From Luteimicrobium album (GTDB taxonomy: Bacteria > Actinomycetota > Actinomycetes > Actinomycetales > Cellulomonadaceae), in the NCBI RefSeq assembly GCF_030161555.1, contig NZ_BSUK01000001.1:992001-1056000 (forward strand): a stretch of 64,000 nt of DNA, in the 5' to 3' direction. Of the stretch, positions 8,943 to 17,085 are shown piece after piece. Within the stretch, counting starts at the first letter, position 1. Each line of letters starts with the position of its first letter. The position numbers were made by a program, and so were the translations under genes. The notes beneath the pieces were generated by a model. That model ran no database searches. It saw nothing but the letters and a program-made list of their open reading frames with translations, and was not told the DNA's origin.

Positions 8943-9005
8943 CCGTGTGGGCATGCGTTTGGCTGTTTCGCGGGCGCGGAAACAGCCAAACGCATGCCCA
9001 CACGG
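8943..9005. repeat. 63-bp perfect hairpin in a divergent intergenic region
   Basis: Two 27-base arms (8943-8969 and 8979-9005) are exact reverse complements around a 9-base loop. The arms include GCATGCGTTTGGCTGTTTC. It lies between two divergent genes (ArsR/SmtB regulator and universal stress protein), so a terminator role is not expected. It is far longer than a typical operator. Confidence 0.85.
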
Positions 9006-9060
9006 TTCGGGAGGGGCCGCATCGCTAGGCTGACCGACAGACGACGGAGAGGTGGTCCGC

Positions 9061-9612
9061 GTGGGTAGCACGCCCGTTCCCCAGCCCGGCCTGGACCGCA
9101 TGGTCCCGTTCCCGGGCCACCCGCTCGTCGTCGGCGTCGTCCCCGGCCAGGACCCGCTCGTCGTGCGGACGGCCGCCTCGCTCGCGGCCGCGGTCGGCGC
9201 CCGGATCGCCTTCGCGTACGTCGACACCTCGCGGTACGTCGTGGAGGAGCACGCCGACGGCGCCGTGCGACACGCGCCGATCGACCCCGAAGGCATCGAC
9301 GACCGGTGGGAGGACACCGAGGACTCCCTGCGCGCGGGCCTCACCGACCTCCTGCGCGATGACGACCTCCACTGGGACTTCCGCTACCTCGCGGGCCTCC
9401 CCGACCGAGCCCTGACCCACCTGGCGCGGGCCGTGGACGCGTGCGCGATCGTCGTCGGGACGCGCGTCGCGGGGACCGGGCACCACATGCGCGAGCTCCT
9501 CGAGGTCTCCGTCGCCGCGCACCTGTCCCACCACCAGCACCGGCCGGTCCTCACCGTGCCGCTCGCCGTCGTGGACTGGAAGGAGATCCGCGCCCCCTGG
9601 GCGACGCGCTGA
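9061..9612 (+). CDS. Universal stress protein (UspA family)
   Basis: A single-domain Usp fold of about 183 residues. The first strand is PLVVGVVPGQDP. The ATP-binding signature G-x2-G-x9-G(S/T) appears in the form VVGTRVAGTGHHMRELLEVSVAAHL near the C-terminus, here given in part and somewhat degenerate. The GTG at 9061 is preferred over the GTG at 9052 because the GGAGAGG ribosome-binding site has a workable spacing only to 9061. Usp proteins respond to starvation, hypoxia or redox stress. It is divergent from the metalloregulator operon. Confidence 0.85.
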   Translation: MGSTPVPQPGLDRMVPFPGHPLVVGVVPGQDPLVVRTAASLAAAVGARIAFAYVDTSRYVVEEHADGAVRHAPIDPEGIDDRWEDTEDSLRAGLTDLLRDDDLHWDFRYLAGLPDRALTHLARAVDACAIVVGTRVAGTGHHMRELLEVSVAAHLSHHQHRPVLTVPLAVVDWKEIRAPWATR

Positions 9613-9616
9613 GCCG

Positions 9617-10048
9617 TCAGTCCGCGCGCTCGCCCGGCGTGACGCCGAGCGCGGAGAGGAGCCCGACGACCCGTCGGCGGATCTCGTCGCGGATCGGGCG
9701 CACGGCGGGGGCGTCGAGACCGGCCGGGTCGTCGAGCTCCCAGTCCTCGTAGCGCTTGCCGGGGAAGATCGGGCACGCGTCCCCGCAGCCCATCGTGATC
9801 ACGACGTCGGACGCCTGCACGGCGTCGACCGTCAGAACCTTGGGCTGCTCGGCGGTGAGGTCGACGCCGACCTCGGCCATGACCTCGACCGCCGTCGGGT
9901 TGATCCGGTCCGCGGGCATCGAGCCGGCGGAGCGGACTTCGACGGCGTCGCCCGCCAGCGCGCGCAGGAAGCCGGCAGCCATCTGCGAGCGCCCGGCGTT
10001 GTGCACGCAGACGAAGAGGACGGTGGGCACGGAGGATGGGGTGCTCAT
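9617..10048 (-). CDS. arsC: Arsenate reductase (LMW-phosphatase type)
   Basis: A 143-residue protein of the low-molecular-weight PTPase superfamily. The P-loop Cx5R is FVCVHNAGRSQMAAGF at about residue 14, and a second thiol motif MGCGDACPIFPGKRYEDWELDDPAG follows, typical of thioredoxin- or mycothiol-linked ArsC. It reduces arsenate to arsenite in the cytoplasm. The start is ATG 10048 behind AGGAG. It is transcribed 19 bp downstream of the ArsO-like flavoprotein gene on the same strand and belongs to the operon facing the divergent arsR. Confidence 0.93.
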   Translation of the reverse strand: MSTPSSVPTVLFVCVHNAGRSQMAAGFLRALAGDAVEVRSAGSMPADRINPTAVEVMAEVGVDLTAEQPKVLTVDAVQASDVVITMGCGDACPIFPGKRYEDWELDDPAGLDAPAVRPIRDEIRRRVVGLLSALGVTPGERAD

Positions 10049-10067
10049 GGGGGTTTCTCCTCGGAGG

Positions 10068-11416
10068 TCAGACGGCGGGGGCGCCGAGACCGATCGTGAC
10101 GGGCTGCGGCCCGGCGGGCGTGCCACAGCACGAGCCGCCCTCGACCCCGAGTGCCAGGTCGCTCGAGCAGACCCCCGTCGCAGGGAGGTTCAGCTCGACG
10201 GCGTCCGCCGCGGCCCGGTCGCCCGCGAGCGCCGCCGCGATCGAGCGCACCTGCTCGTACCCGGTCGCGAGCAAGAAGGTGGGCGCCCGGCCGTAGGACT
10301 TCATCCCGGCGAGGTAGAACCCGTCGTCGGGGTGGCGCAGGACCCGTTCGCCGTGCGGGGGACGGTCCCGCACGAGTGCAGGTTCGGGTCGATCAGCGGC
10401 GCGAGCGCGCTGGGGGCCTCCACGACGGGGTCGAGGTCGAGGCGTACCTCGCGCAGCATGTCGAGGTCGGGGCGGAACCCGGTCACGTCGACGATCGCCT
10501 GCACCTCGAGGTCGAGGACGTCGTCGCGCGAGGTCCCCAGCACCCGCACGGTGTCCTCGCCCGGGACGAGCCGCTCGATCGCCGTCCTCACCAGGAGCGT
10601 CAGCCGGCGGGCGTCGACCGCCGCCTTGAGGCGGGTGCCGAGCAGGCCGCGCGCCGGGAGCTCGTCGTCGGTCCCGCCGCCGAACAGCCGCCGGGCGGAG
10701 CCGCCGCGGATCGCCCACGTGATGCGCGTGCCCGGCGCGGTCTCGGCGAGCTCGACGAGGCTCAGCAGGGTGTTCGCGGCGGAGTGTCCCGTCCCGACGA
10801 CGAGCGTGCGGCGGCCCGCGAACCTCGCCCGGTCACGCCCCAGCACGTCGGGCAGGGGGCCGGTCACGAACTCCGCGGACTCCGCCTCCCCGGCTGCGGG
10901 GAGGCCGGAGACCCCGAGCGGGTTGGGCGACCCGAAGGTGCCCGACGCGTCGATGACGGCGCGGGCGTGGACATCGGCGACCCGGCCCGAGCCGTCGACC
11001 GTGCGCACGAGGTACCCACGGCGCTCGCGCCCGAGGGACCGGGTCTTGTCGGCACCCTCGCGGGCGACCGCGACCACGCGGGTCCCCGGCCGGACGCGCG
11101 GCGCGAGTGCGGGGGTCGCCGCCAGCGGCTCGAGGTACTGCTCGACCAAGTCATGACCGGTCGGCGTGCCGTCGGGATCCGGTGCGGTCCAGCCCGTCGG
11201 CGCGAGCAGCCGGCGCGCCGCGGCGTCGACGTCGTAGCGCCACGGCGAGAAGAGTCGCACGTGGCCCCACGAGGCCACGGCCGCTCCGACCTTCTCCCCG
11301 GCCTCGAGCACCAGCGCGTCCAGGCCGCGCTCGAGCAGGTGCGCCGCCGCCGCCAGGCCCACCGGCCCGGCCCCGATCACCACGACCGGAAGCTCGTCTC
11401 TCGCCACGCCCGCCAC
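10068..11416 (-). CDS. ArsO-like flavin-dependent monooxygenase, frameshifted
   Basis: FAD/NAD(P)-binding oxidoreductase. The N-terminal dinucleotide motif is VVIGAGPVGLAAAAHLLERGL. A second NADPH-type motif, TLVVGTGHSAANTLLSL, lies in the middle, and DVTGFRPDLDML follows, as in flavin monooxygenases. The frame breaks in the G-run at 10357-10361; one missing base joins it to the C-terminus GFYLAGMKSYGRAPTFLLATGY and a Cys-containing tail (SCCGTPAG). Its position between arsC and a divergent arsR matches ArsO of actinobacterial ars islands, whose exact reaction is not settled. The start is GTG 11416 or GTG 11407. Confidence 0.8.
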
Positions 11417-11423
11417 CCGCTCC

Positions 11424-11478
11424 CATCGATGCACTTCGATACGACTCGTCCGAACAACGTATCGACACTTCTCGATGG
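11424..11478. promoter_or_regulatory. Divergent arsR/arsO operator region with inverted sites
   Basis: Two related 20-bp sites face each other: CATCGATGCACTTCGATACG at 11424-11443, and its imperfect reverse complement at 11458-11478. They lie between the divergent flavoprotein and arsR starts. Paired ATCGA-type half sites are what an ArsR repressor would bind. The assignment is inferred from position and symmetry. Confidence 0.6.
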
Positions 11479-11494
11479 CTGGCAAGATGGAGCC

Positions 11495-11866
11495 ATGAGC
11501 CTCGACCTGACCGACGTCAGCACCCCGGACTGCTGCGCGACCGTCGTCCGCGAGTCGCTCGACCCCGCCGCGGCAGAACAGCACGCCCGGGTCTTCAAGG
11601 CGCTCGGCGACCCGACCCGCCTCCGGCTCCTCTCCATCGTCGCCGCGCACGACGGCGCCGAGGCCTGCGTCTGCGACCTCACCGAGCCCGTCGGGCTCGC
11701 CCAGGCGACCGTAAGCCACCACCTCAAGGTGCTCGTCGACGCCGGGCTGCTGACCCGGTCCCAGCGCGGGAAGTGGGGCTACTACGCGCTCGTCCCCGGC
11801 GCGCTCGACCAGGTCGCACGGTCGCTCGCCGACGTCGCGCCGGAGAGCCTCATCCCCCACGGATGA
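11495..11866 (+). CDS. arsR: Arsenical resistance repressor ArsR (CgArsR-like)
   Basis: A 123-residue ArsR-family repressor. It has an N-terminal vicinal Cys pair (DCCA, residues 13-14) and a CVCDLT segment (residues 58-60). This matches the As(III) site of Corynebacterium-type ArsR, which uses an N-terminal CC pair plus one downstream Cys, rather than the E. coli type alone. The recognition helix is VGLAQATVSHHLKVLVDAGLL. It is divergent from the ArsO-arsC operon across a region with inverted operator-like sites. Confidence 0.92.
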   Translation: MSLDLTDVSTPDCCATVVRESLDPAAAEQHARVFKALGDPTRLRLLSIVAAHDGAEACVCDLTEPVGLAQATVSHHLKVLVDAGLLTRSQRGKWGYYALVPGALDQVARSLADVAPESLIPHG

Positions 11867-11956
11867 GGCGCGAGCCCTCCCGCCACGCCACCGTGAAGGG
11901 GTAGGCACGACGACCGCCGCCCCGCGACGCGGCCGGGCGCACTTCGAGGAGGAACC

Positions 11957-12352
11957 ATGGCACAGAGGGTCACGGGCTGGGTCGGCTGGATCTGGTTCGC
12001 CGGCATCGTCATGTTCATCGCCGGCGTCTGGAACTTCTTCTACGGTCTCGCGGCCGTGCTGGGCCCCGACAAGGGCTACGTCGCGACGAGCGGCAAGCTG
12101 CTCGTCCTCAACCTCAACGGCTGGGGCTGGGCGCACCTGATCTTCGGGATCGTTCTGGCGATCGTGGGCCTGGTGGTCCTGAGCGGTGCGGCGTGGGCGC
12201 GGATCCTGGCGATCCTCCTCGTCGCGCTCAACCTCATCACGCAGTTCATCTGGCTGCCCGTGCAGCCTTGGTGGTCGCTGCTCGTCATCGTCCTGGACTT
12301 CTTCGTGATCTGGGCGCTGATCGTGCACGGCGAAGAGGCCGAGCGGGTCTGA
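11957..12352 (+). CDS. DUF7144-family four-helix membrane protein
   Basis: A 131-residue protein with four hydrophobic helices and the family-like pattern GWVGWIWFAGIVMFIAG at the start, AWARILAILLVALNLI in the third helix and a C-terminal ALIVHGEE. The ATG at 11957 follows GAGGAGGAACC. Its function is unknown; homologues are common small membrane proteins of actinobacteria. It starts a run of closely spaced membrane-protein genes that ends with the K+ channel at 13579-14370. Confidence 0.75.
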   Translation: MAQRVTGWVGWIWFAGIVMFIAGVWNFFYGLAAVLGPDKGYVATSGKLLVLNLNGWGWAHLIFGIVLAIVGLVVLSGAAWARILAILLVALNLITQFIWLPVQPWWSLLVIVLDFFVIWALIVHGEEAERV

Positions 12353-12356
12353 CCCG

Positions 12357-13097
12357 GTGGACGGAGCGCCGAGCACCGCGGGCGCCGCCGGCGGGGACCG
12401 CGACGACGCGGCTCTCGCCGGCGCTCCCGCGCGTCGCCGTCTCTTCCAGGGCTCCGGCGCCGCCCTCGCGGGCTTCCTCTTCGCGATCCTCTTCACGTGG
12501 GGTTTCGTCCTGCTCGACCACGGCCCGGGCCGCACCGCCGACGACGCCGCCCTGGTCGCGTACTACCAGGGCTCGGGCGGGACGTCGCTGATCGTCGCGG
12601 GCTTCTACCTGGTGCCGTTCGCCGGCCTCGCCTTCCTGTGGTTCATGGCGGCCTCCCGGCACCGGATCACCCAGCTCGCGCTGCGCGAGGACGCCCTGCT
12701 GGCGACCGTACAGCTCGCGTCGGGGATCGTGTTCGTCGCGATGTTCTTCGTGGCAGCCGCGGCGGCCGTCTCGGGGGTCGCGGCCATCCGCGTGGGCGAT
12801 GTCGACTCGGCCGACCTGGCGAGCGCGACCCGGACCATGCTCACGTACGGCGACGCGCTCCTCATGGTGTTCGGGTTCCGCATGGCGGGCGTCTTCATCC
12901 TCACGTCCACGACCCGCGCGCTCCGGGCGCAGCTCTTCCCCCGCTGGTTCGCCGTCCTCTCCTACGCGGGCGTCGCCGTGCTCCTGTTCTCGCTCAGCTA
13001 CGTCCGCTGGATCGTCCTCATCATCCCGGTGTGGGTCTTCGCCGCCACGGCGATCATCCTGTTCCGGCGGATCGTCGGGCAGAGGGCCGAGGCATGA
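12357..13097 (+). CDS. Hypothetical polytopic membrane protein
   Basis: A 246-residue protein with about six to seven transmembrane segments (for example FQGSGAALAGFLFAILFTWG and YVRWIVLIIPVWVFAATAII). A short hydrophilic N-terminus (about 30 residues) precedes the first helix. The GTG start at 12357 is 4 bp after the DUF7144 gene, and the stop overlaps the next gene's ATG (ATGA). No catalytic or transport motif is recognised. It is probably part of the same operon as the channel gene. Confidence 0.65.
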   Translation: MDGAPSTAGAAGGDRDDAALAGAPARRRLFQGSGAALAGFLFAILFTWGFVLLDHGPGRTADDAALVAYYQGSGGTSLIVAGFYLVPFAGLAFLWFMAASRHRITQLALREDALLATVQLASGIVFVAMFFVAAAAAVSGVAAIRVGDVDSADLASATRTMLTYGDALLMVFGFRMAGVFILTSTTRALRAQLFPRWFAVLSYAGVAVLLFSLSYVRWIVLIIPVWVFAATAIILFRRIVGQRAEA

Positions 13098-13579
13098 GCA
13101 TCGGCTCGTGGATCGACTTCGACTCGATGTCCGGCTGGACGGTCGTCTGGCTCGTCGTCACGGCCGTCGCCACGTGGCCCGCCGCACGCTACGGCCGCCT
13201 CGTCCACCTCGTCCACCTCCCCAACGGTCGTGTCCTGTTCGAGCCGCTGGTCAACCACGCGTCGTCGAGCGGCAACCGGTCCGAGATCGAGGTCCGCACC
13301 ACGGCGCTCGACCACGTGGACGGCCTGCGCGACACGCTCCTCGGCGCCGCCCGGCACACGTCCGGGGTCCGGTCCGACCCCCGCCCGATCTCGTCTGGGT
13401 CGCGAGCAGCCCCAAGGTCTCGTCGGGCGCCTCCGCGTCTGGCACGCGCCACCCGACGGGACGTCCGTCGTGTCCGCCGTCGTGCTCGCCACGTCCGAGG
13501 CGCTCCGCGACGCCGGGCTCACCGCGAGCCTGACCTCTCCCCCGCCGCCACCACCGTTCACACCCCTCCGGAGCTGTGA
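13094..13579 (+). CDS. Hypothetical membrane-anchored protein, triply frameshifted
   Basis: The ATG at 13094 overlaps the upstream stop. One N-terminal transmembrane helix (WTVVWLVVTAVATWPAARYG) is followed by a soluble region. The frame moves back by one base at the C-run 13378-13382, again at about 13425-13427, and again at the C-run 13539-13543. Restoring one base at each point gives a continuous protein that ends HTPPEL with TGA at 13577-13579, overlapping the ATG of the channel gene (TGATG). That clean junction supports three missing bases rather than decay. The family is not recognised. Confidence 0.6.
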   Translation: MSIGSWIDFDSMSGWTVVWLVVTAVATWPAARYGRLVHLVHLPNGRVLFEPLVNHASSSGNRSEIEVRTTALDHVDGLRDTLLGAARHTSGVRSDPRPISSGSRAAPRSRRAPPRLARATRRDVRRVRRRARHVRGAPRRRAHREPDLSPAATTVHTPPEL

Positions 13580-14370
13580 TGCCCGACGACGTCACACCGG
13601 CCGAGCGTCCCGCGCGTCGGGGTCCGTTCGCCGCGCTCGTCCGGACGGTCCGCCGGACGGACGACTTCGTCCTCGTGCTCGTGCTGCTCGTCGCGAGCTA
13701 CGTGCTGTACGCGGCGAGCGGGCACGGGGTCGTCCGCACGATCGTGACCGTCCTGTACGCGGCCACGTTCGTGATCGCGTTCCGGGCCACCGACCCGACG
13801 CGACGCCAGCGACGGGCGCTGGTCGTCACGTTCGCCGCCGCCGTCGTCGTCGTGGGGCTCTCCTACGCGTTCCTCCCGGAGGCGGACGCCGACGGCATCG
13901 CCAACATCTTCGTCACCGCGATGCTCCTGGTCACGCTCGTCTCGACGCTCGCACGCGTGCTCCGCCACCCCCGCGTCACGCTCCAGACCATCGCCGGGGC
14001 GCTCAGCGCCTACCTGCTGGTCGGCATGACGTTCAGCACGGTCTTCGCCGTGGTCTCGTGGCTGGGGCCGCACCCGTTCTTCGCGGGCGGCGGCAGCGAG
14101 GACCTGCGGGCGTTCCAGTACTTCTCGTTCAGCACGCTCACGACCACCGGGTACGGCGACCTCGCCCCGCTCAACCCGGCCGGCCGGGGCCTCGCGAACA
14201 TGGAGTCGCTCACGGGCCAGATCTTCCTCGCGACCCTGGTCGCGCGGCTCGTCGCGTCCTACCGGATGCTCCCGCTCCGGGGCCGCCGACCCGCCCCCGC
14301 CAGCGCGTCCACCCCGGACGACGCCGCCCCGTCCTCCGCGGGCGGCGACGGCTCAGGCGCCGGTCAGTAG
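13579..14370 (+). CDS. Potassium channel family protein
   Basis: A 263-residue protein with several N-terminal transmembrane helices and a C-terminal pore module. The selectivity filter is TTTGYGDLAP, preceded by the pore helix AFQYFSFSTLTTTG and followed by a final helix GQIFLATLVARLVAS. No RCK/TrkA nucleotide-binding domain follows; the tail is a short Pro/Ala-rich region. It belongs to the two-pore-helix ion channel family (Ion_trans_2). A GTG at 13576 is possible, but the ATG at 13579 fits the TGATG overlap. The end overlaps the convergent regulator gene by 18 bp. Confidence 0.85.
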   Translation: MPDDVTPAERPARRGPFAALVRTVRRTDDFVLVLVLLVASYVLYAASGHGVVRTIVTVLYAATFVIAFRATDPTRRQRRALVVTFAAAVVVVGLSYAFLPEADADGIANIFVTAMLLVTLVSTLARVLRHPRVTLQTIAGALSAYLLVGMTFSTVFAVVSWLGPHPFFAGGGSEDLRAFQYFSFSTLTTTGYGDLAPLNPAGRGLANMESLTGQIFLATLVARLVASYRMLPLRGRRPAPASASTPDDAAPSSAGGDGSGAGQ

Positions 14371-17020
14371 CCCGCGGTCGAACGCGGTCCGCACGGCGTC
14401 GCGCCGCCCCATCACACCGAGCTTGCGGTAGATCGCCCGCTGGTGCGTCTTCACGGTGTTGACGGACACGAACAGCGCCGCGGCGATGTCAGCCGCCGTC
14501 ATCGGGGAGCGCAGGTAGAGCAGGATCTCGCGCTCGCGCTCGGTGAGCTCCCAGAACGCGGCCGTGCGGCGCGTGTCGTCGTGCGCGGCGAGTGCGCTGA
14601 GCCTCGCCCCGATGAACGCCTCGTGCCGGGTCCCCCAGGCGAGGTGCGAGCCGAGCAGGTCGACCAGCTCGGGTCCACGTTCACCGAAGGGCCGCAGGAT
14701 GGTCCGGTCCTCGGCGTCGTCGAGCGCGGCCTCCAGCGCCTCGTGCGCCCGGCGCGCGTCACCCGCGGCGTCGTGCAGGAGAGCGGTGGTGAGGTCGAAC
14801 GTCACCGACAGCTCCGCACGCCGACGCTGCGCGGGCACCCGGGCGAGCGCGGCCCACGCCTCGTCACGCAGCCCGGCCCGGCGGTAGACGTCGGCCTCCC
14901 ACACCCGCACGACCGACATCCGGGGGCCCGGCGCGATCGACCGCAACGACCCGACCGCGCCCGCGGCGTCGCCCCCTCGAGCAGCACCCGCGCCTCGATG
15001 ACCCGCGCGACGTCGGCGATCGCGGGCTCCGCCGCGTGCAGGTCGGCCCGCGGCTCGACGATCGCGCGCGCGTCCGCCAGTCCCGCGGCGTCGCCCCGCG
15101 GCGAAGCACACCGCCATGAGGACGACGGCGGCCCGGAGGCCCACGACCCGGCTCCTGACCTGCGTCAGCGCGGCCGCCCGGCGCAGGTGCTCGGCGGCCT
15201 CGGCAAACCGGTCCTGCGCGTGGTCGACCAGGCCGAGCGCGACGAGCGCCGGCGCGATCGCCGCGGTCTGCGACCAGCCGAGGCGTTCCGCCCGTCGCAG
15301 GACGTCGCGCGCGACGCGTTCCGCCCCCGCCACGTCGCCGACGCCGAACATCGACGCCGCGCACTCGGCGAGGCACGCGAGCTCGATCGCGGCGTAGCCG
15401 GCCTCAGCGGCGAGCCGCGCTCCTCGCTGAGGTGGACCAGGGCGACGGTGTCGTCGTAGGCGAGCCGTGCCTCCGCCGAGCCGACGAGGTAGTAGGTCAG
15501 TGCTCTCGTCGACGGCGGCAGGTCGTCCGCCGCCGCGAGCAACGCCCGGCCACCCTCGAGAGCACCCGTACTCACCGTGCCGGCGCCGCGCTCACGGGCG
15601 ACGTAGAGCGCGACGAGGGCCTCGGCGACGTCGAACGCCGGTCGCCGGTCGGCCGGCAGCGCCGCCCTCCGGTCCCGGGCGAGCTCGAGCAGCGCGTCGG
15701 CGGACGGGTCGTCGTCGAGGGCGCGGCACGCCGCGTCGATCAGCACGATGTCGGCCGCGTCACGGTCACCCCCGCGCACGGTGTCGACGAGCGTCCGCAA
15801 GGTGGCTGTCTCGCCCGCCACGAACGCGTCCGACCAGCCGGCGAGCAGGAGCCTCGACGCCAGCCCCTGCTCACCCGCTCGCGCGGCGTGCCCGACGGCG
15901 GCCGCCAGGTCCCCCGCGGCGAGCACCTCCGCCGCGGCGCGGTGCACCCGGGCGAACCGGGCCGGGTCGGCGCGGCGCAGCACCTTCTGGCACTGCGCGG
16001 CGAACAGCTCGTGCCAGCGGTACGCCGTCGGGACGCCCGCCCGCTCGAAGGCGGTGAGGAACAGGCCCGAGCGCACGCAACGCTCCAGCAGCGCGGGACC
16101 GGTCTCGCCGTGCAGCGCCCGCGCGAGCTCCGCGTCGATGCGCCCCACCGCCGTCGCGTCGAGCACGAACGCCGCGAGCTCGGGGTCGAGGGTCTCGACC
16201 ACCTCCTCGAGGAGGTAGTCGGCGAGCGGCGTGGGGGCGACGGCCAGCTCGCGGATGCGTGCGGCCGGGTCGGGCGCGTCGCGCAGTGCGAGACCCGTGA
16301 GCCGGACGGCGGCCGGCCAGCCGCCGGTCGCCCGCGCGAGCTCCTCGACGGCGTCCGCGTCGACGTCGAGCCCCAGCTCGGCGACGACCAGCTCGACGTC
16401 GTCCGGCGCGAGCGCGAGGTCCTCGCGACGCAGGACGCCCAGGTCGCCGGACGCCTGCAGGCGCTGCACGGGCAGGGGCGGGTCGTACCGCGCCGCCATG
16501 GCCAGATGGACGCCGTCCGGTGCGTACCGGGCGAGGCTCGCGAGCAGGTCGCGCGCGCCGGGCGCGTGCAGGACGTGGACGTCGTCGAGCACGACGACGA
16601 GGGGCGTGCGCGCCTCCTCGAGCGCGACCAGCAGCGCGTCGACGTGGGACTGGCGCAGCCGCGCGCCGGCCCCGGAGGGCGCAGACCGTGCAGGGCGCGG
16701 AAGGGGTGCGCGTCGGGGGTACCGGCGTCGTCGGCCGGCTGCGGGAGCGCGGCACGCAGCGAGGCGAGGAGGCCACCGAAGAACCGGCGTGGGTCGTCGT
16801 CGAACGGGTCGAGCGACAGCCACGCGACGGGACGCGACTCCTTGTCCGCCCACTGCGCGAGCGCGGTCGTCTTGCCGTAGCCCGCCGGCGCGGACACGAC
16901 GACCACCCGGTGGTCGCGCGTCAGAGCGTCGAGTCGCAGCCGCAGCGCCGGACGGTCGACCGTGCGCGCCATCGCGTGCGGCACCGTGATCTTGACGCCG
17001 GGGTGCCCTGCCCCTGTCAT
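14353..17020 (-). CDS. MalT-type LuxR-family regulator with C-terminal HTH, frameshifted
   Basis: A STAND-family activator of about 890 residues. It has Walker A APAGYGKTT, Walker B LVVVLDDVHVL, a TPR-like helical middle and a C-terminal LuxR HTH (LTEREREILLYLRSP, then MTAADIAAALFVSVNTVKTH). Four breaks (about 16680, 15420, 15100 and 14975) split the frame. In each, shifting by one base restores strong similarity to the paralogue at 1-2302, so the intact gene is inferred. The regulon and inducer are unknown. The gene is convergent with the K+ channel and overlaps its end by 18 bp. Confidence 0.85.
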
Positions 17021-17085
17021 GGCTCGACGGTAGCGATACCTTTCGGGACGCGCGCGGGGAGCGTCAGCTCACCCCGCCCGGGGGC

